DNA from: CAKQOE01 sp051892195
GTDB taxonomy: Bacteria; Bacillota; Clostridia; Peptostreptococcales; Anaerovoracaceae
Assembly (NCBI GenBank): GCA_051892195.1
Contig: JBJFFZ010000149.1
Coordinates: forward strand, 1-7,122
Length of the DNA: 7,122 nt
Reading direction: 5' to 3'
Shown here: positions 1 to 6,440 of the stretch, piece after piece
Numbering within the stretch: the first letter of the stretch is position 1
Layout: every line of letters begins with the position of its first letter
The notes under the pieces: model-generated
The model's database searches: none
What the model saw: only the letters and a program-made list of their open reading frames with translations
Told to the model about the DNA's origin: nothing
Translations under genes and position numbers: made by a program

Positions 1-54
1 CTGCTGTCTTCTGAGGGCCGGCAGAGCCGGCGTCCCCGGGGGTGTATTCCGGGA
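1..54. other. Short gene-free left edge with a small GC hairpin
   Basis: This stretch lies downstream of the leftward DUF1292 gene. It contains a 6-bp inverted repeat, GCCGGC at 17-22 and again at 26-31, around a 3-nt loop, and a CCCCGGGGG tract at 35-43. No T-tract follows the hairpin on the minus strand, so I do not call it a terminator. I see no gene here; transcription may continue past the window edge. Confidence 0.35.
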
Positions 55-342
55 TTATTCTTCGATGGCGAGCTTTTCGAATTCTTCGGAAACCCGCTCA
101 AACTCTGCATCGTCTTCGATGTCGATGAGCTCGAAGGTGTCATCGTCTTCGTTTTCCTGATAGCCGTAGATGTAAACATCGTCTGTGCCGTCATCCGGAA
201 GAAGTGCGATGTATTCTTTGCCTTCGCAGTCGAACACGCCGAGGATTTCGCATTCCACGTCTTCAGAATCTTCGAACTGAAGTGTGATGTATTCTGCTTC
301 CTCTTCCTCAGGGGCGTTTGTTACATTCTTTGTATCTGCCAT
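55..342 (-). CDS. DUF1292 family small acidic protein (YrzB-like)
   Basis: A 95-residue cytoplasmic protein of unknown function. It shows the DUF1292 pattern: a beta-rich segment around residues 18-34, then YIALLPDD at 44-51, a VYIYGY strand at 56-61 and a closing acidic helix with FELIDIEDDAEF near 70-81. It is extremely acidic, with about 36 Asp/Glu against 4 Lys/Arg, which is typical of the family. No signal peptide or membrane segment is present. The ATG at 342 is preceded on the minus strand by AAAGGAG (about 352-358) at a normal distance. The gene stands alone in the visible DNA, divergent from the SLH operon, with its own promoter at 398-426. In Bacillus a relative (yrzB) sits beside the Holliday-junction resolvase-like gene yrrK; whether that holds here cannot be seen. 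Family assignment is confident; function is not known. Confidence 0.85.
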   Translation of the reverse strand: MADTKNVTNAPEEEEAEYITLQFEDSEDVECEILGVFDCEGKEYIALLPDDGTDDVYIYGYQENEDDDTFELIDIEDDAEFERVSEEFEKLAIEE

Positions 343-397
343 AGTGTCTGTCTCCTTTTTTTACTCATGCCGGTGATGCATGCACCAGCCGACAGAT

Positions 398-426
398 ATT
401 ATATCGGGTTCTATCCCCGGTGACAA
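398..426 (-). promoter_or_regulatory. Sigma-A-type promoter of the DUF1292 gene
   Basis: On the minus strand TTGTCA (421-426) is followed after exactly 17 bp by a perfect TATAAT (398-403). Transcription would begin near 391, giving a leader of about 48 nt before the ATG at 342. Spacing and -10 box are ideal; the -35 box has one mismatch from TTGACA. Confidence 0.8.
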
Positions 427-502
427 GCCTAAAAACGGAATTGCGAAACCAGTTCGGTGAGGGCCGCGGACTGACCGGAAAGGAATTGGAGGTCAGGGGG
501 AG

Positions 503-512
503 TTCTTAAGAA
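503..512. promoter_or_regulatory. Perfect 10-bp palindrome TTCTTAAGAA upstream of the SLH promoter
   Basis: TTCTTAAGAA is a perfect palindrome whose right edge lies about 30 bp upstream of the -35 box of the rightward promoter. It is followed by GAATTAAG, so a second, looser half-site is adjacent (CTTAA 505-509 with TTAAG 516-520). It could be a regulator binding site for the SLH operon. No known operator is recognised, and a 10-bp palindrome of this composition can occur by chance. Confidence 0.3.
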
Positions 513-542
513 GAATTAAGACGCAAATTCCCCGGATTGTTC

Positions 543-575
543 TTGACGGAAAAGAGCTCTCCATTATACTATAAT
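543..575 (+). promoter_or_regulatory. Promoter of the SLH-ABC-MOSC operon
   Basis: TTGACG at 543-548 is followed after 16 bp by TATACT (565-570). An overlapping perfect TATAAT lies at 570-575 but is 21 bp from the -35 box, so TATACT is the better-spaced -10. Transcription would start at about 577-582 and give a leader of about 100 nt ahead of the ATG at 679. This is the only good rightward promoter I see upstream of the four-gene run, and no strong internal promoter is evident in the tiny gaps between those genes. Confidence 0.7.
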
Positions 576-581
576 TGGATT

Positions 582-629
582 CCTGTGTACACGGAGGCAG
601 AAAACTTCCCGAAATGACACAGGTTTTCT
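582..629 (+). promoter_or_regulatory. Structured leader with palindrome and overlapping inverted repeats
   Basis: GTGTACAC (585-592) is an 8-bp perfect palindrome at the predicted transcription start. CCTGTGT (582-588) can pair with ACACAGG (617-623), and AGAAAAC (599-605) with GTTTTCT (623-629). The two stems share base 623, and the first would enclose the left arm of the second, so they cannot form together. ACAGG recurs at 647-651 and AAAAC at 644-648, offering further alternative pairings just before the ribosome site (AAAGGA, about 663-668). No riboswitch class is recognised. The palindrome could be an operator, or the leader could respond to a signal; both are inference. Confidence 0.3.
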
Positions 630-678
630 AACATATTTTAAGTAAAACAGGAATGTGCGAGAAAGGAAATAATACAAA

Positions 679-2310
679 ATGAAAGCAAAAAGAATCATTG
701 CAGCCGCAGCCGCGGCTGTCCTGCTGGGGGGCATGACCGTTCCCGCAGCGGCACTGGACGATGCGGCCCCTGACCGGACAGGGGAAACCCGCGTCCATAC
801 AGCGTATATTCAGGGATTTCCCGACGGAACCGTACGGCCGTCAGCGACGCTGACGAGAGCAGAGGCAACGCAGATGCTCCACAATATCGACGCAGCAAAC
901 CCTGCGCCTGCAGAGGCCTTTTACGGTAGTCCGGCCATTTCCCGGGGCGCCTTTGCGGATCAGATTCTGGCATCAGAATCCTGTCCGGCAGAGGAGATGA
1001 GCCAGTTTCTGACGGGCTATCCGGACGGAACCCTGGGCCTTGAGCGGACCCTGACAAGAGCAGAGGCTGTCACCATGCTGAACCGGGCCTACGGACGGTC
1101 TGCCGATATGTTCAGCATTGATGTCAGCCCAGACCGGCGGATCATGCCGGATGTCACCTGGGATCACTGGGCCTTCGGAGAACTGATGGAGGCCATTACC
1201 TCCCACACGCTGGGGGAGGAATCCTCTGCAGAGGGTGGCGAGCAGTGGGCAACAGCCCAGCCGGGAAAGGTGAACCTTCCGGAGGGCTGGCGCAATATTC
1301 AGGGAAATCTGTTCTATGTGACGGATCAGGGACTCTTTGCCTACAGCACTACAGTGAACGGACTTGCATTGGATGAAAACGGCCGTTACAGCACCGGAAA
1401 TGAAGAGCTGGACGGGCTGCTGCGGGCAGAGATCCAGAAGATTACAAACAACGGTATGACACAGGATCAGAAGCTCCGGGCCATCTATGACTACATGAAG
1501 AAAAACTACGGCTACCGCGCTGCAGGAATCGTGGAAAACGGCAGTACCGGCTGGGAAGAAGAATACGCAGTGGAAATGCTGAAGAACCGCAAGGGCAACT
1601 GCTATTCCTGGGCGGCGGCCTTTTCCTTCCTGGCCCGTCAGAGCGGTGAGAATGCATGGGCCGCTGCAGGGACAGCCGTTTCCGCAAAGGGCTCTGTCCG
1701 CGACCACGCCTGGACCGAAGTGCTCCGGGACGGAACCGCATATATCTGCGATCCGGAGCTGGAGGCCGTTTACGGCGCTACGGTGGGAGAAACCTACGAC
1801 CTGTTTATGAAGGAGTACGGAAAGACGGAAGGATGGACTTACAACCGGCCGGTGAACAATGAGCCGGGGGACGGGGAGGAACCGGAACCTCAGCCGGGAC
1901 AGCCGGAAGAAGCAGATGCCGCTCTGGTGGAGCTGCTGGACCGGATTTACGAGGATGCAGGGGCTCAGCTTCGGATGCCGATGAATACAGCCGTCAACGC
2001 TGACAACGAATTCTATTATCTGGGCGTCACCGGTCTGACCTACGAGGCCGGCGTGGGACGGGAGTCCATGATGATGCCGGCAGCGCATTCCTGCGTGCTT
2101 TTAAAGATGGCTCCCGGAACCGATATGGCGAAGGCTGCTGCTGATATCAAGGCCAATGTTGACGGAAACAAATGGATCTGCGTAGGCGTATCCGATGAAA
2201 ACATCCTCACAGGGTACACCGGCTCCTATCTGTTCCTTGCCATGGACAACAGCTCTGCGCAGGATCTGATGAAAAGCTTTCAGAAGGTCTGCGGCGGGGC
2301 CGCAGCATAG
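679..2310 (+). CDS. Exported SLH-repeat protein with transglutaminase-like domain
   Basis: A 543-residue surface protein. Residues 1-25 form a signal peptide (basic MKAKR, Ala-rich core, likely cleavage after AAA25). SLH-type repeats follow: GFPDGTVRP...LTRAEATQML (46-67), TGYPDGTL...LTRAEAVTML (112-134), and the front half of a third with DVTWDHWAFGELMEA (158-172). SLH domains attach proteins to cell-wall polymers in Gram-positive bacteria. Residues 203-240 (GWRNIQGNLFYV, VNGLALDENGRY) resemble choline- or glucan-binding wall repeats. Residues 245-385 are a transglutaminase-like core with Cys308 in GNCYSW, His343 in RDHAW and Asp358 in YICDPE, so the triad is intact; such domains act as cysteine proteases or acyl transferases. 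A Pro/Glu linker (394-412) leads to a C-terminal domain (415-538) of a type I know from small exported proteins of gut Clostridia, possibly DUF4358-like. The ATG at 679 has AAAGGA upstream. It is the first gene of the operon, 15 nt from the ABC pair. Substrate unknown. Confidence 0.85.
   Translation: MKAKRIIAAAAAAVLLGGMTVPAAALDDAAPDRTGETRVHTAYIQGFPDGTVRPSATLTRAEATQMLHNIDAANPAPAEAFYGSPAISRGAFADQILASESCPAEEMSQFLTGYPDGTLGLERTLTRAEAVTMLNRAYGRSADMFSIDVSPDRRIMPDVTWDHWAFGELMEAITSHTLGEESSAEGGEQWATAQPGKVNLPEGWRNIQGNLFYVTDQGLFAYSTTVNGLALDENGRYSTGNEELDGLLRAEIQKITNNGMTQDQKLRAIYDYMKKNYGYRAAGIVENGSTGWEEEYAVEMLKNRKGNCYSWAAAFSFLARQSGENAWAAAGTAVSAKGSVRDHAWTEVLRDGTAYICDPELEAVYGATVGETYDLFMKEYGKTEGWTYNRPVNNEPGDGEEPEPQPGQPEEADAALVELLDRIYEDAGAQLRMPMNTAVNADNEFYYLGVTGLTYEAGVGRESMMMPAAHSCVLLKMAPGTDMAKAAADIKANVDGNKWICVGVSDENILTGYTGSYLFLAMDNSSAQDLMKSFQKVCGGAAA
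2289..2305 (+). repeat. GC-rich hairpin at the end of the SLH gene
   Basis: CTGCGGC (2289-2295) and GCCGCAG (2299-2305) form a perfect 7-bp stem with a GGG loop, ending just before the stop codon at 2308-2310 and 20 nt ahead of the ABC start. No T-tract follows, so it is not an intrinsic terminator. It might stabilise the 3' end of an SLH-only transcript or slow the ribosome before the exporter genes. It lies in coding sequence for CGGAA, so it could be chance. Confidence 0.35.
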
Positions 2311-2325
2311 AGAGGCTGATTTAAA

Positions 2326-4074
2326 ATGAAAAAAATATTTTCATATCTTGGGGAGCATCCCTGCGCTGTGGGGATCATTGTGCTCTTTCTGATGATTCAG
2401 GCCGGCTGTGAGATTCTCCTTCCCCAGTTTACGGCAGATCTTGTGGACATCGGCGTTCAGAACGGAGATATGGAGTTTCTGAAGGACGCATGCATCAAAA
2501 TGGTGCTGCTTTCCGCTCTGATGATGGGGGCAGCCTGCGGGGCAGGCTTTGTGGCCGCCAGAACCGGCGCCGCCATCGGGCGGGACCTGCGGGGAAGGGT
2601 TTTCCGAAAGGTCATCTCCTTTTCCAGCGGAGAGATCAGCCGTTTTTCAACGGCATCCCTCATTACCCGCTGCACCAACGACGTGCAGCAGATTACCATG
2701 GTGTGCATCATGCTGCTGCGGATGGTGCTCTATGCGCCGGTGATCGGAACGGCGGGGATTGTGATGGTGGTCATGAGCCGGACGGGCATGGCCTGGATCA
2801 TCGTCCTTGTTGTGGCGGCGATTATCTTTGTGGTGATGTTTCTCATGCGCCTGGCTCTGCCGAAGTTTCAGGCCATGCAGAAGCTGGTGGACCAGCTGAA
2901 TCTGATTTCCAGAGAGATTCTCACGGGAATTCCTGTGATCCGGGCCTTTAACCGGCAGCAGGAGGAGGAAAAGCGCTTTGAATCAGCCAACATGGATCTG
3001 ATGAAAACCCAGCTTTTTGCCAACCGGGTCATGTCCTTTATGATGCCGTGCATGATGATTATTATGAACGGTATTTCTGTTCTCGTTGTATGGGTTGGCT
3101 CCTACGGCGTGGACCAGGGACGGCTTCAGGTGGGGGATATGATCGCCTTTATCACATACGCCATGATGATTGTTATGGCATTTATGATGATTACGATGAT
3201 TTCTATCATGCTGCCCCGGGCCGGAGTGGCTGCAGGGCGCATCAACGAGGTTCTGAGCACAGAATCTGCAGTGCTGGACCCTGCGGAGCCGGTGGAGATC
3301 CATCCGGATGAGGCTGCAGGAGAAATCCGCTTCGAGCACGTTTCCTTCCGGTACCCAAATGCCGAGAAGGACGTGCTGCACGATCTGACCTTTACAGCCC
3401 CGGCCCATAAAACCACGGCCATTATCGGCGGCACAGGATCGGGAAAGTCCACAGTGATCAGCCTGATTCCCCGCTTTTACGATGCCACAGAGGGACGGAT
3501 TCTCATCGACGGGGTGGACGTGCGCAGCATGCGCCAGAAGGATCTGCGGGATCTCATGGGATATGTGCCTCAGAAGGGCATTCTGTTTTCAGGAACCGTG
3601 GCCTCCAATCTGCGGTTTGCGGACGACGGAATTTCCGATGACGTGATCCGCATGGCTGCAGAAACAGCCCAGGCGGCAGAGTTTATCGAAGCAAAACCGG
3701 AAGGCTACAACAGTCCGGTGGCCCAGAACGGCTCCAATATTTCCGGCGGGCAGCGACAGCGCCTTGCCATCGCCAGGGCGGTTGCCAGGCAACCGAAAAT
3801 CTTCCTGTTTGACGACAGCTTTTCTGCACTGGATTTCCGGACGGATGCGGCTGTGCGCAGGGCTCTGGGGGAAAAGACAAAAGATGCCACGGTGGTGATC
3901 GTCGCCCAGAGGATCAGTACCATTATGCATGCGGACCGGATTATCGTCTTAGATGAAGGTCAGATCGCAGGAATGGGAACCCACAGCGAGCTTCTGGAAA
4001 GCTGCTCCCAGTACAGAGAAATTGCGGTGTCCCAGCTTTCAGAGGAAGAACTGAAGGGAGGTGAGCGGTCATGA
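2326..4074 (+). CDS. ABC exporter subunit A, degenerate-site half of a heterodimer
   Basis: A 582-residue half-transporter, the normal length for the type I exporter (MdlB/LmrC/TM287-like) family. The membrane domain has six helices at roughly 12-35, 57-77, 130-150, 154-176, 237-259 and 272-296. In the ATPase domain, Walker A is GGTGSGKST (368-376, Lys374), the Q-loop is Gln416, and the signature is the consensus ISGGQ (472-476). Walker B is IFLFDD with Asp496, and Asp497 stands where the catalytic Glu normally is. The D-loop is SALD (500-503), and the switch position reads AQR with Gln528 in place of His. These two losses define the degenerate ATP site of asymmetric heterodimers. TM5-TM6 is methionine-rich, with 14 Met between residues 236 and 295. 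The start follows the SLH stop by 15 nt with a weak GAGAGG ribosome site, suggesting co-transcription. The gene overlaps its partner by 4 nt. Substrate cannot be read from sequence; drugs, peptides or lipids are all exported by relatives. Confidence 0.93.
   Translation: MKKIFSYLGEHPCAVGIIVLFLMIQAGCEILLPQFTADLVDIGVQNGDMEFLKDACIKMVLLSALMMGAACGAGFVAARTGAAIGRDLRGRVFRKVISFSSGEISRFSTASLITRCTNDVQQITMVCIMLLRMVLYAPVIGTAGIVMVVMSRTGMAWIIVLVVAAIIFVVMFLMRLALPKFQAMQKLVDQLNLISREILTGIPVIRAFNRQQEEEKRFESANMDLMKTQLFANRVMSFMMPCMMIIMNGISVLVVWVGSYGVDQGRLQVGDMIAFITYAMMIVMAFMMITMISIMLPRAGVAAGRINEVLSTESAVLDPAEPVEIHPDEAAGEIRFEHVSFRYPNAEKDVLHDLTFTAPAHKTTAIIGGTGSGKSTVISLIPRFYDATEGRILIDGVDVRSMRQKDLRDLMGYVPQKGILFSGTVASNLRFADDGISDDVIRMAAETAQAAEFIEAKPEGYNSPVAQNGSNISGGQRQRLAIARAVARQPKIFLFDDSFSALDFRTDAAVRRALGEKTKDATVVIVAQRISTIMHADRIIVLDEGQIAGMGTHSELLESCSQYREIAVSQLSEEELKGGERS
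4056..4064 (+). promoter_or_regulatory. Strong ribosome site and ATGA coupling for ABC subunit B
   Basis: GGGAGGTGA, preceded by AA, is nearly a full match to the 16S rRNA anti-Shine-Dalgarno sequence. It lies inside the end of the subunit A gene, 6 nt before the ATG at 4071. The start overlaps the subunit A stop as ATGA (4071-4074). Together these fix the start and imply coupled, roughly equal synthesis of the two subunits. Confidence 0.85.
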
Positions 4075-5924
4075 GTGCAGCACCGAACCGGGCTCCCGGA
4101 CGAATGGGAAGAAGAGGCCATGCCCCGGGCATGGTTACTGAAAAACCACAGGATTTTAAGGGCACAGTAAAGAAGCTCATGGTCTATTTCTCAGACTTCC
4201 GCATGTCCTTCTTCGTGGTGATTGTCTCCATCGTGCTGAGCACCGTATTTGTGGTCATCGGACCGAAGATTCTGGGAATGGCAACCTCCACTCTGTTTTC
4301 CGGCGTTCAGATGAAGCTCAGCGGAACAGGAACCATCGATTTTGTGAAAATACAGAGGATCCTCCTTCTGTCTTTGGGAATCTACGTTTTCAGCTCCGTC
4401 TTTTACGGCCTTCAGGGCTGGGTCATGAGCGGAATCACCCAGAAGGTCTGCTTCCGGCTCCGGAAGGAAATTTCGGAAAAGATTCACCGGATGCCGATGA
4501 AGTATTTTGAATCCAACACGGTAGGGGAAGTGCTTTCAAGAATCACCAACGATGTGGATACTCTGGGACAGGGACTGAACCAGAGCATTACCCAGCTGAT
4601 TCATTCCGTGGTGACCGTTGTGGGAACTCTGACGGTCATGATGTTTATCAGCCCGCTTCTCACCCTGATTGCGGTGCTGACAGTGCCCGTTTCCGGCATC
4701 CTCATGTCCGTTGTCATAAAAAAATCCCAGCCCTACTTTAAAAAGCAGCAGGAGACGCTGGGCAATATCAACGGACTCATCGAGGAGACCTTCAGCGGGC
4801 AGGATGTTGTCAAGGCCTTTAACCGGCAGGACTCCGTCATGGAAGAATTTGAACGGACCAATGCCAGACTTTACGATTCGGCATGGAAATCCCAGTTTTT
4901 CTCAGGGATGATGCAGCCGGTCATGATGTTTGTAGGAAATGCAGGGTATGCTTTCGTTGCAGTATCCGGCGCAGTTTTAGCAATCAGAGGCGTCATTCAG
5001 GTGGGGGATATTCAGGCATTTATCCAGTACGTGAAAAACCTGACGCAGCCCATCTCCATGCTGGCTCAGGTGTCCAGCATGCTGCAGTCCATGACGGCAG
5101 CGGCGGAGCGCGTATTTGCATTTCTGGACGAGGAGGAGGAAACCGAGCAGTGCGACCCGGATGCCTCTTTTGCGGATTGCCGGGGGGATGTTGTCTTTTC
5201 CCATGTACAGTTCGGCTACCGCGAAGACAAGGTTGTAATCCGGGATTTCAACGCCAGTGTCCGGGCAGGCCAGACCGTGGCCATCGTGGGACCCACGGGA
5301 GCCGGAAAAACCACCATCGTCAAGCTGCTCATGCGGTTTTACGATGTGAACAGCGGTCAGATTTTCATCGACGGAAAGGAGATCCGCAGCATTCCGAGAA
5401 AAGAGCTGCGCAGTCTGTTCGGCATGGTGCTTCAGGATACCTGGCTGTTTAAGGGAACCATTATGGAAAACATCCGTTACGGACGACTGGATGCAACGGA
5501 CGAAGAGGTGATTGCAGCCGCAAAGGCGGCCAATGCCCACCACTTCATTCAGACCCTGCCGGGGGGCTATCAGATGGAGCTCAACGAAGAAGCCAGCAAC
5601 GTCTCCCAGGGGCAGAAGCAGCTTCTGACTATTGCCCGTTCCATCCTTGCGGACAGCAGGATTCTGATCCTGGACGAAGCCACAAGCTCGGTGGACACCC
5701 GGACAGAACAGAGGATTCAGCAGGCTCTGGATACCCTCATGAAGGGAAGAACCAGCTTTGTCATCGCCCATCGCTTATCTACGATCCGCCATGCGGATCT
5801 GATTCTCGTCATGAAGGACGGCGATGTGGTGGAGCAGGGAACCCATGATTCGCTGCTTGCGGCAGAGGGGGTTTATGCCCAGCTGTACCGCTCCCAGTTC
5901 CAGGATATGGATGCGGAGGAATAA
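4071..5924 (+). CDS. ABC exporter subunit B, consensus-catalytic half of a heterodimer
   Basis: A 617-residue half-transporter. It starts with a basic Gly/Pro/Arg-rich cytoplasmic tail of about 28 residues before the motif DFKGTVKKL, which is usual for the larger subunit in these pairs. Membrane helices lie at roughly 44-66, 97-117, 176-194, 197-216, 284-305 and 313-335. The ATPase domain has Walker A GPTGAGKTT (407-415, Lys413), Q-loop Gln455, Walker B ILILDE with Asp535 and the catalytic Glu536, D-loop SVD (540-542) and switch His567 in IAHRLSTI, all intact. Its signature motif is VSQGQ (511-515), departing from LSGGQ. Because each ATP site pairs Walker motifs of one subunit with the signature of the other, the intact Walker B and His here pair with the intact SGGQ of subunit A. 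The altered SQGQ pairs with subunit A's damaged half. The start is fixed by the ribosome site at 4056-4064 and the ATGA overlap. The acidic C-terminus ends 4 nt before the MOSC gene. Confidence 0.94.
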   Translation: MSAAPNRAPGRMGRRGHAPGMVTEKPQDFKGTVKKLMVYFSDFRMSFFVVIVSIVLSTVFVVIGPKILGMATSTLFSGVQMKLSGTGTIDFVKIQRILLLSLGIYVFSSVFYGLQGWVMSGITQKVCFRLRKEISEKIHRMPMKYFESNTVGEVLSRITNDVDTLGQGLNQSITQLIHSVVTVVGTLTVMMFISPLLTLIAVLTVPVSGILMSVVIKKSQPYFKKQQETLGNINGLIEETFSGQDVVKAFNRQDSVMEEFERTNARLYDSAWKSQFFSGMMQPVMMFVGNAGYAFVAVSGAVLAIRGVIQVGDIQAFIQYVKNLTQPISMLAQVSSMLQSMTAAAERVFAFLDEEEETEQCDPDASFADCRGDVVFSHVQFGYREDKVVIRDFNASVRAGQTVAIVGPTGAGKTTIVKLLMRFYDVNSGQIFIDGKEIRSIPRKELRSLFGMVLQDTWLFKGTIMENIRYGRLDATDEEVIAAAKAANAHHFIQTLPGGYQMELNEEASNVSQGQKQLLTIARSILADSRILILDEATSSVDTRTEQRIQQALDTLMKGRTSFVIAHRLSTIRHADLILVMKDGDVVEQGTHDSLLAAEGVYAQLYRSQFQDMDAEE

Positions 5925-5928
5925 GTCT

Positions 5929-6372
5929 ATGGAAAGCAGAATCCAGCGGATTGAGCTTCACCCCGCAAAAGGGGAGCCGCCCCTGCCTGTGGAACAGGCG
6001 GAGCTTGCAGCCGGCGGCCTGAAGGGGGACCGTCACTGCAGGGACGGGGAAAAGCAGATTTCTGTCACCGACGCCTCTGTGCTGGAGTGGATGGATGCCT
6101 GTGAAACTCCGGGAATCTGCTTCCGGAAATTCGGCGCAAATCTCGTCCTGGACCATCTTCCCGGGGAAATGCTGCACATGGGACTCATACTGCAGGCGGG
6201 GGAGGTGCTGCTCCGTGTGAACGGAGTGCACAAGCAATGCCATGCAGAGGATTGTCTGTATTTTGATCAACTGGCGGACTGCAGGCTACGAAAGTATGTA
6301 CTGTACTGCGAAGGAATGGGAGAAGGAACCATCCGGGTGGGGGACCTGGTTCTGATTTCGGAACAGAAGTGA
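5929..6372 (+). CDS. Small MOSC-domain protein
   Basis: A 147-residue cytoplasmic protein made of little more than one MOSC domain, the fold shared with the C-terminus of molybdenum cofactor sulfurase and with YiiM/YuaD-type proteins. Visible landmarks are GGLKGDRH (29-36), the KQISVTD strand (42-48), FGANLVL (68-74), a Gly-rich turn with LQAGEVLLRV (88-97), the conserved cysteine segment KQCHAEDC (102-109) with Cys104 and Cys109, Cys118 in ADC, and the closing GTIRVGDLVLI (133-143). Single-domain MOSC proteins in Clostridia often accompany molybdenum cofactor or sulfur-transfer genes; none is visible here. It has seven Cys in 147 residues. The ATG at 5929 is chosen because GGAGGA (5915-5920) lies 8 nt upstream; an in-frame ATG at 5824 would overlap the ABC gene by 100 nt and adds nothing MOSC-like. 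It is the last gene of the operon. The role is probably sulfur-carrier or cofactor related, but is unproven. Confidence 0.85.
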   Translation: MESRIQRIELHPAKGEPPLPVEQAELAAGGLKGDRHCRDGEKQISVTDASVLEWMDACETPGICFRKFGANLVLDHLPGEMLHMGLILQAGEVLLRVNGVHKQCHAEDCLYFDQLADCRLRKYVLYCEGMGEGTIRVGDLVLISEQK

Positions 6373-6397
6373 GCTCTTAGGATAGAATAAATAAAAG

Positions 6398-6440
6398 AAA
6401 AAAACCGTATCGCGGGCGTACACCGCAATACGGTTTTTTT
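6398..6440. terminator. Bidirectional intrinsic terminator between convergent genes
   Basis: ACCGTAT (6404-6410) pairs with ATACGGT (6428-6434). After one C/A mismatch, GCGG (6412-6415) pairs with CCGC (6423-6426) around a 7-nt loop. The stem is flanked by an A-tract (6398-6403) on the left and a T-tract (6434-6440) on the right, so it works as a Rho-independent terminator on both strands. It ends the rightward SLH-ABC-MOSC operon, 25 nt after the MOSC stop, and the leftward DtxR-like gene. Confidence 0.93.

Larger units (their letters stand above)
343..678. other. Divergent intergenic region, 336 bp
   Basis: This region separates the leftward DUF1292 gene from the rightward SLH operon. It holds one promoter for each direction (398-426 minus; 543-575 plus), a palindrome at 503-512, a second at 585-592 beside the predicted start of rightward transcription, and a leader with competing inverted repeats. 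Between 427 and 502 the only structure I see is a 6-bp inverted repeat (CTGACC 471-476 with GGTCAG 491-496). I see no convincing coding sequence or RNA gene. Confidence 0.6.

Noticed and set aside
17..31. Terminator after the DUF1292 gene
   Set aside because: The GCCGGC hairpin is short and no T-tract follows on the minus strand.
973..2088. A 371-codon open frame on the minus strand inside the SLH gene
   Set aside because: It lies antisense to a gene with clear domains and signal peptide, shows no family motifs, and its composition (Cys, His and Val rich) is that of a shadow frame.
4977..5771. A 264-codon open frame on the minus strand inside ABC subunit B
   Set aside because: It is antisense to the conserved ATPase domain, has no recognisable motif and no ribosome site; a shadow of the codon pattern.
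5824..6372. Longer form of the MOSC gene starting at 5824
   Set aside because: The first 35 codons overlap the ABC subunit B gene out of frame and show no MOSC features, while the start at 5929 has GGAGGA at good distance.
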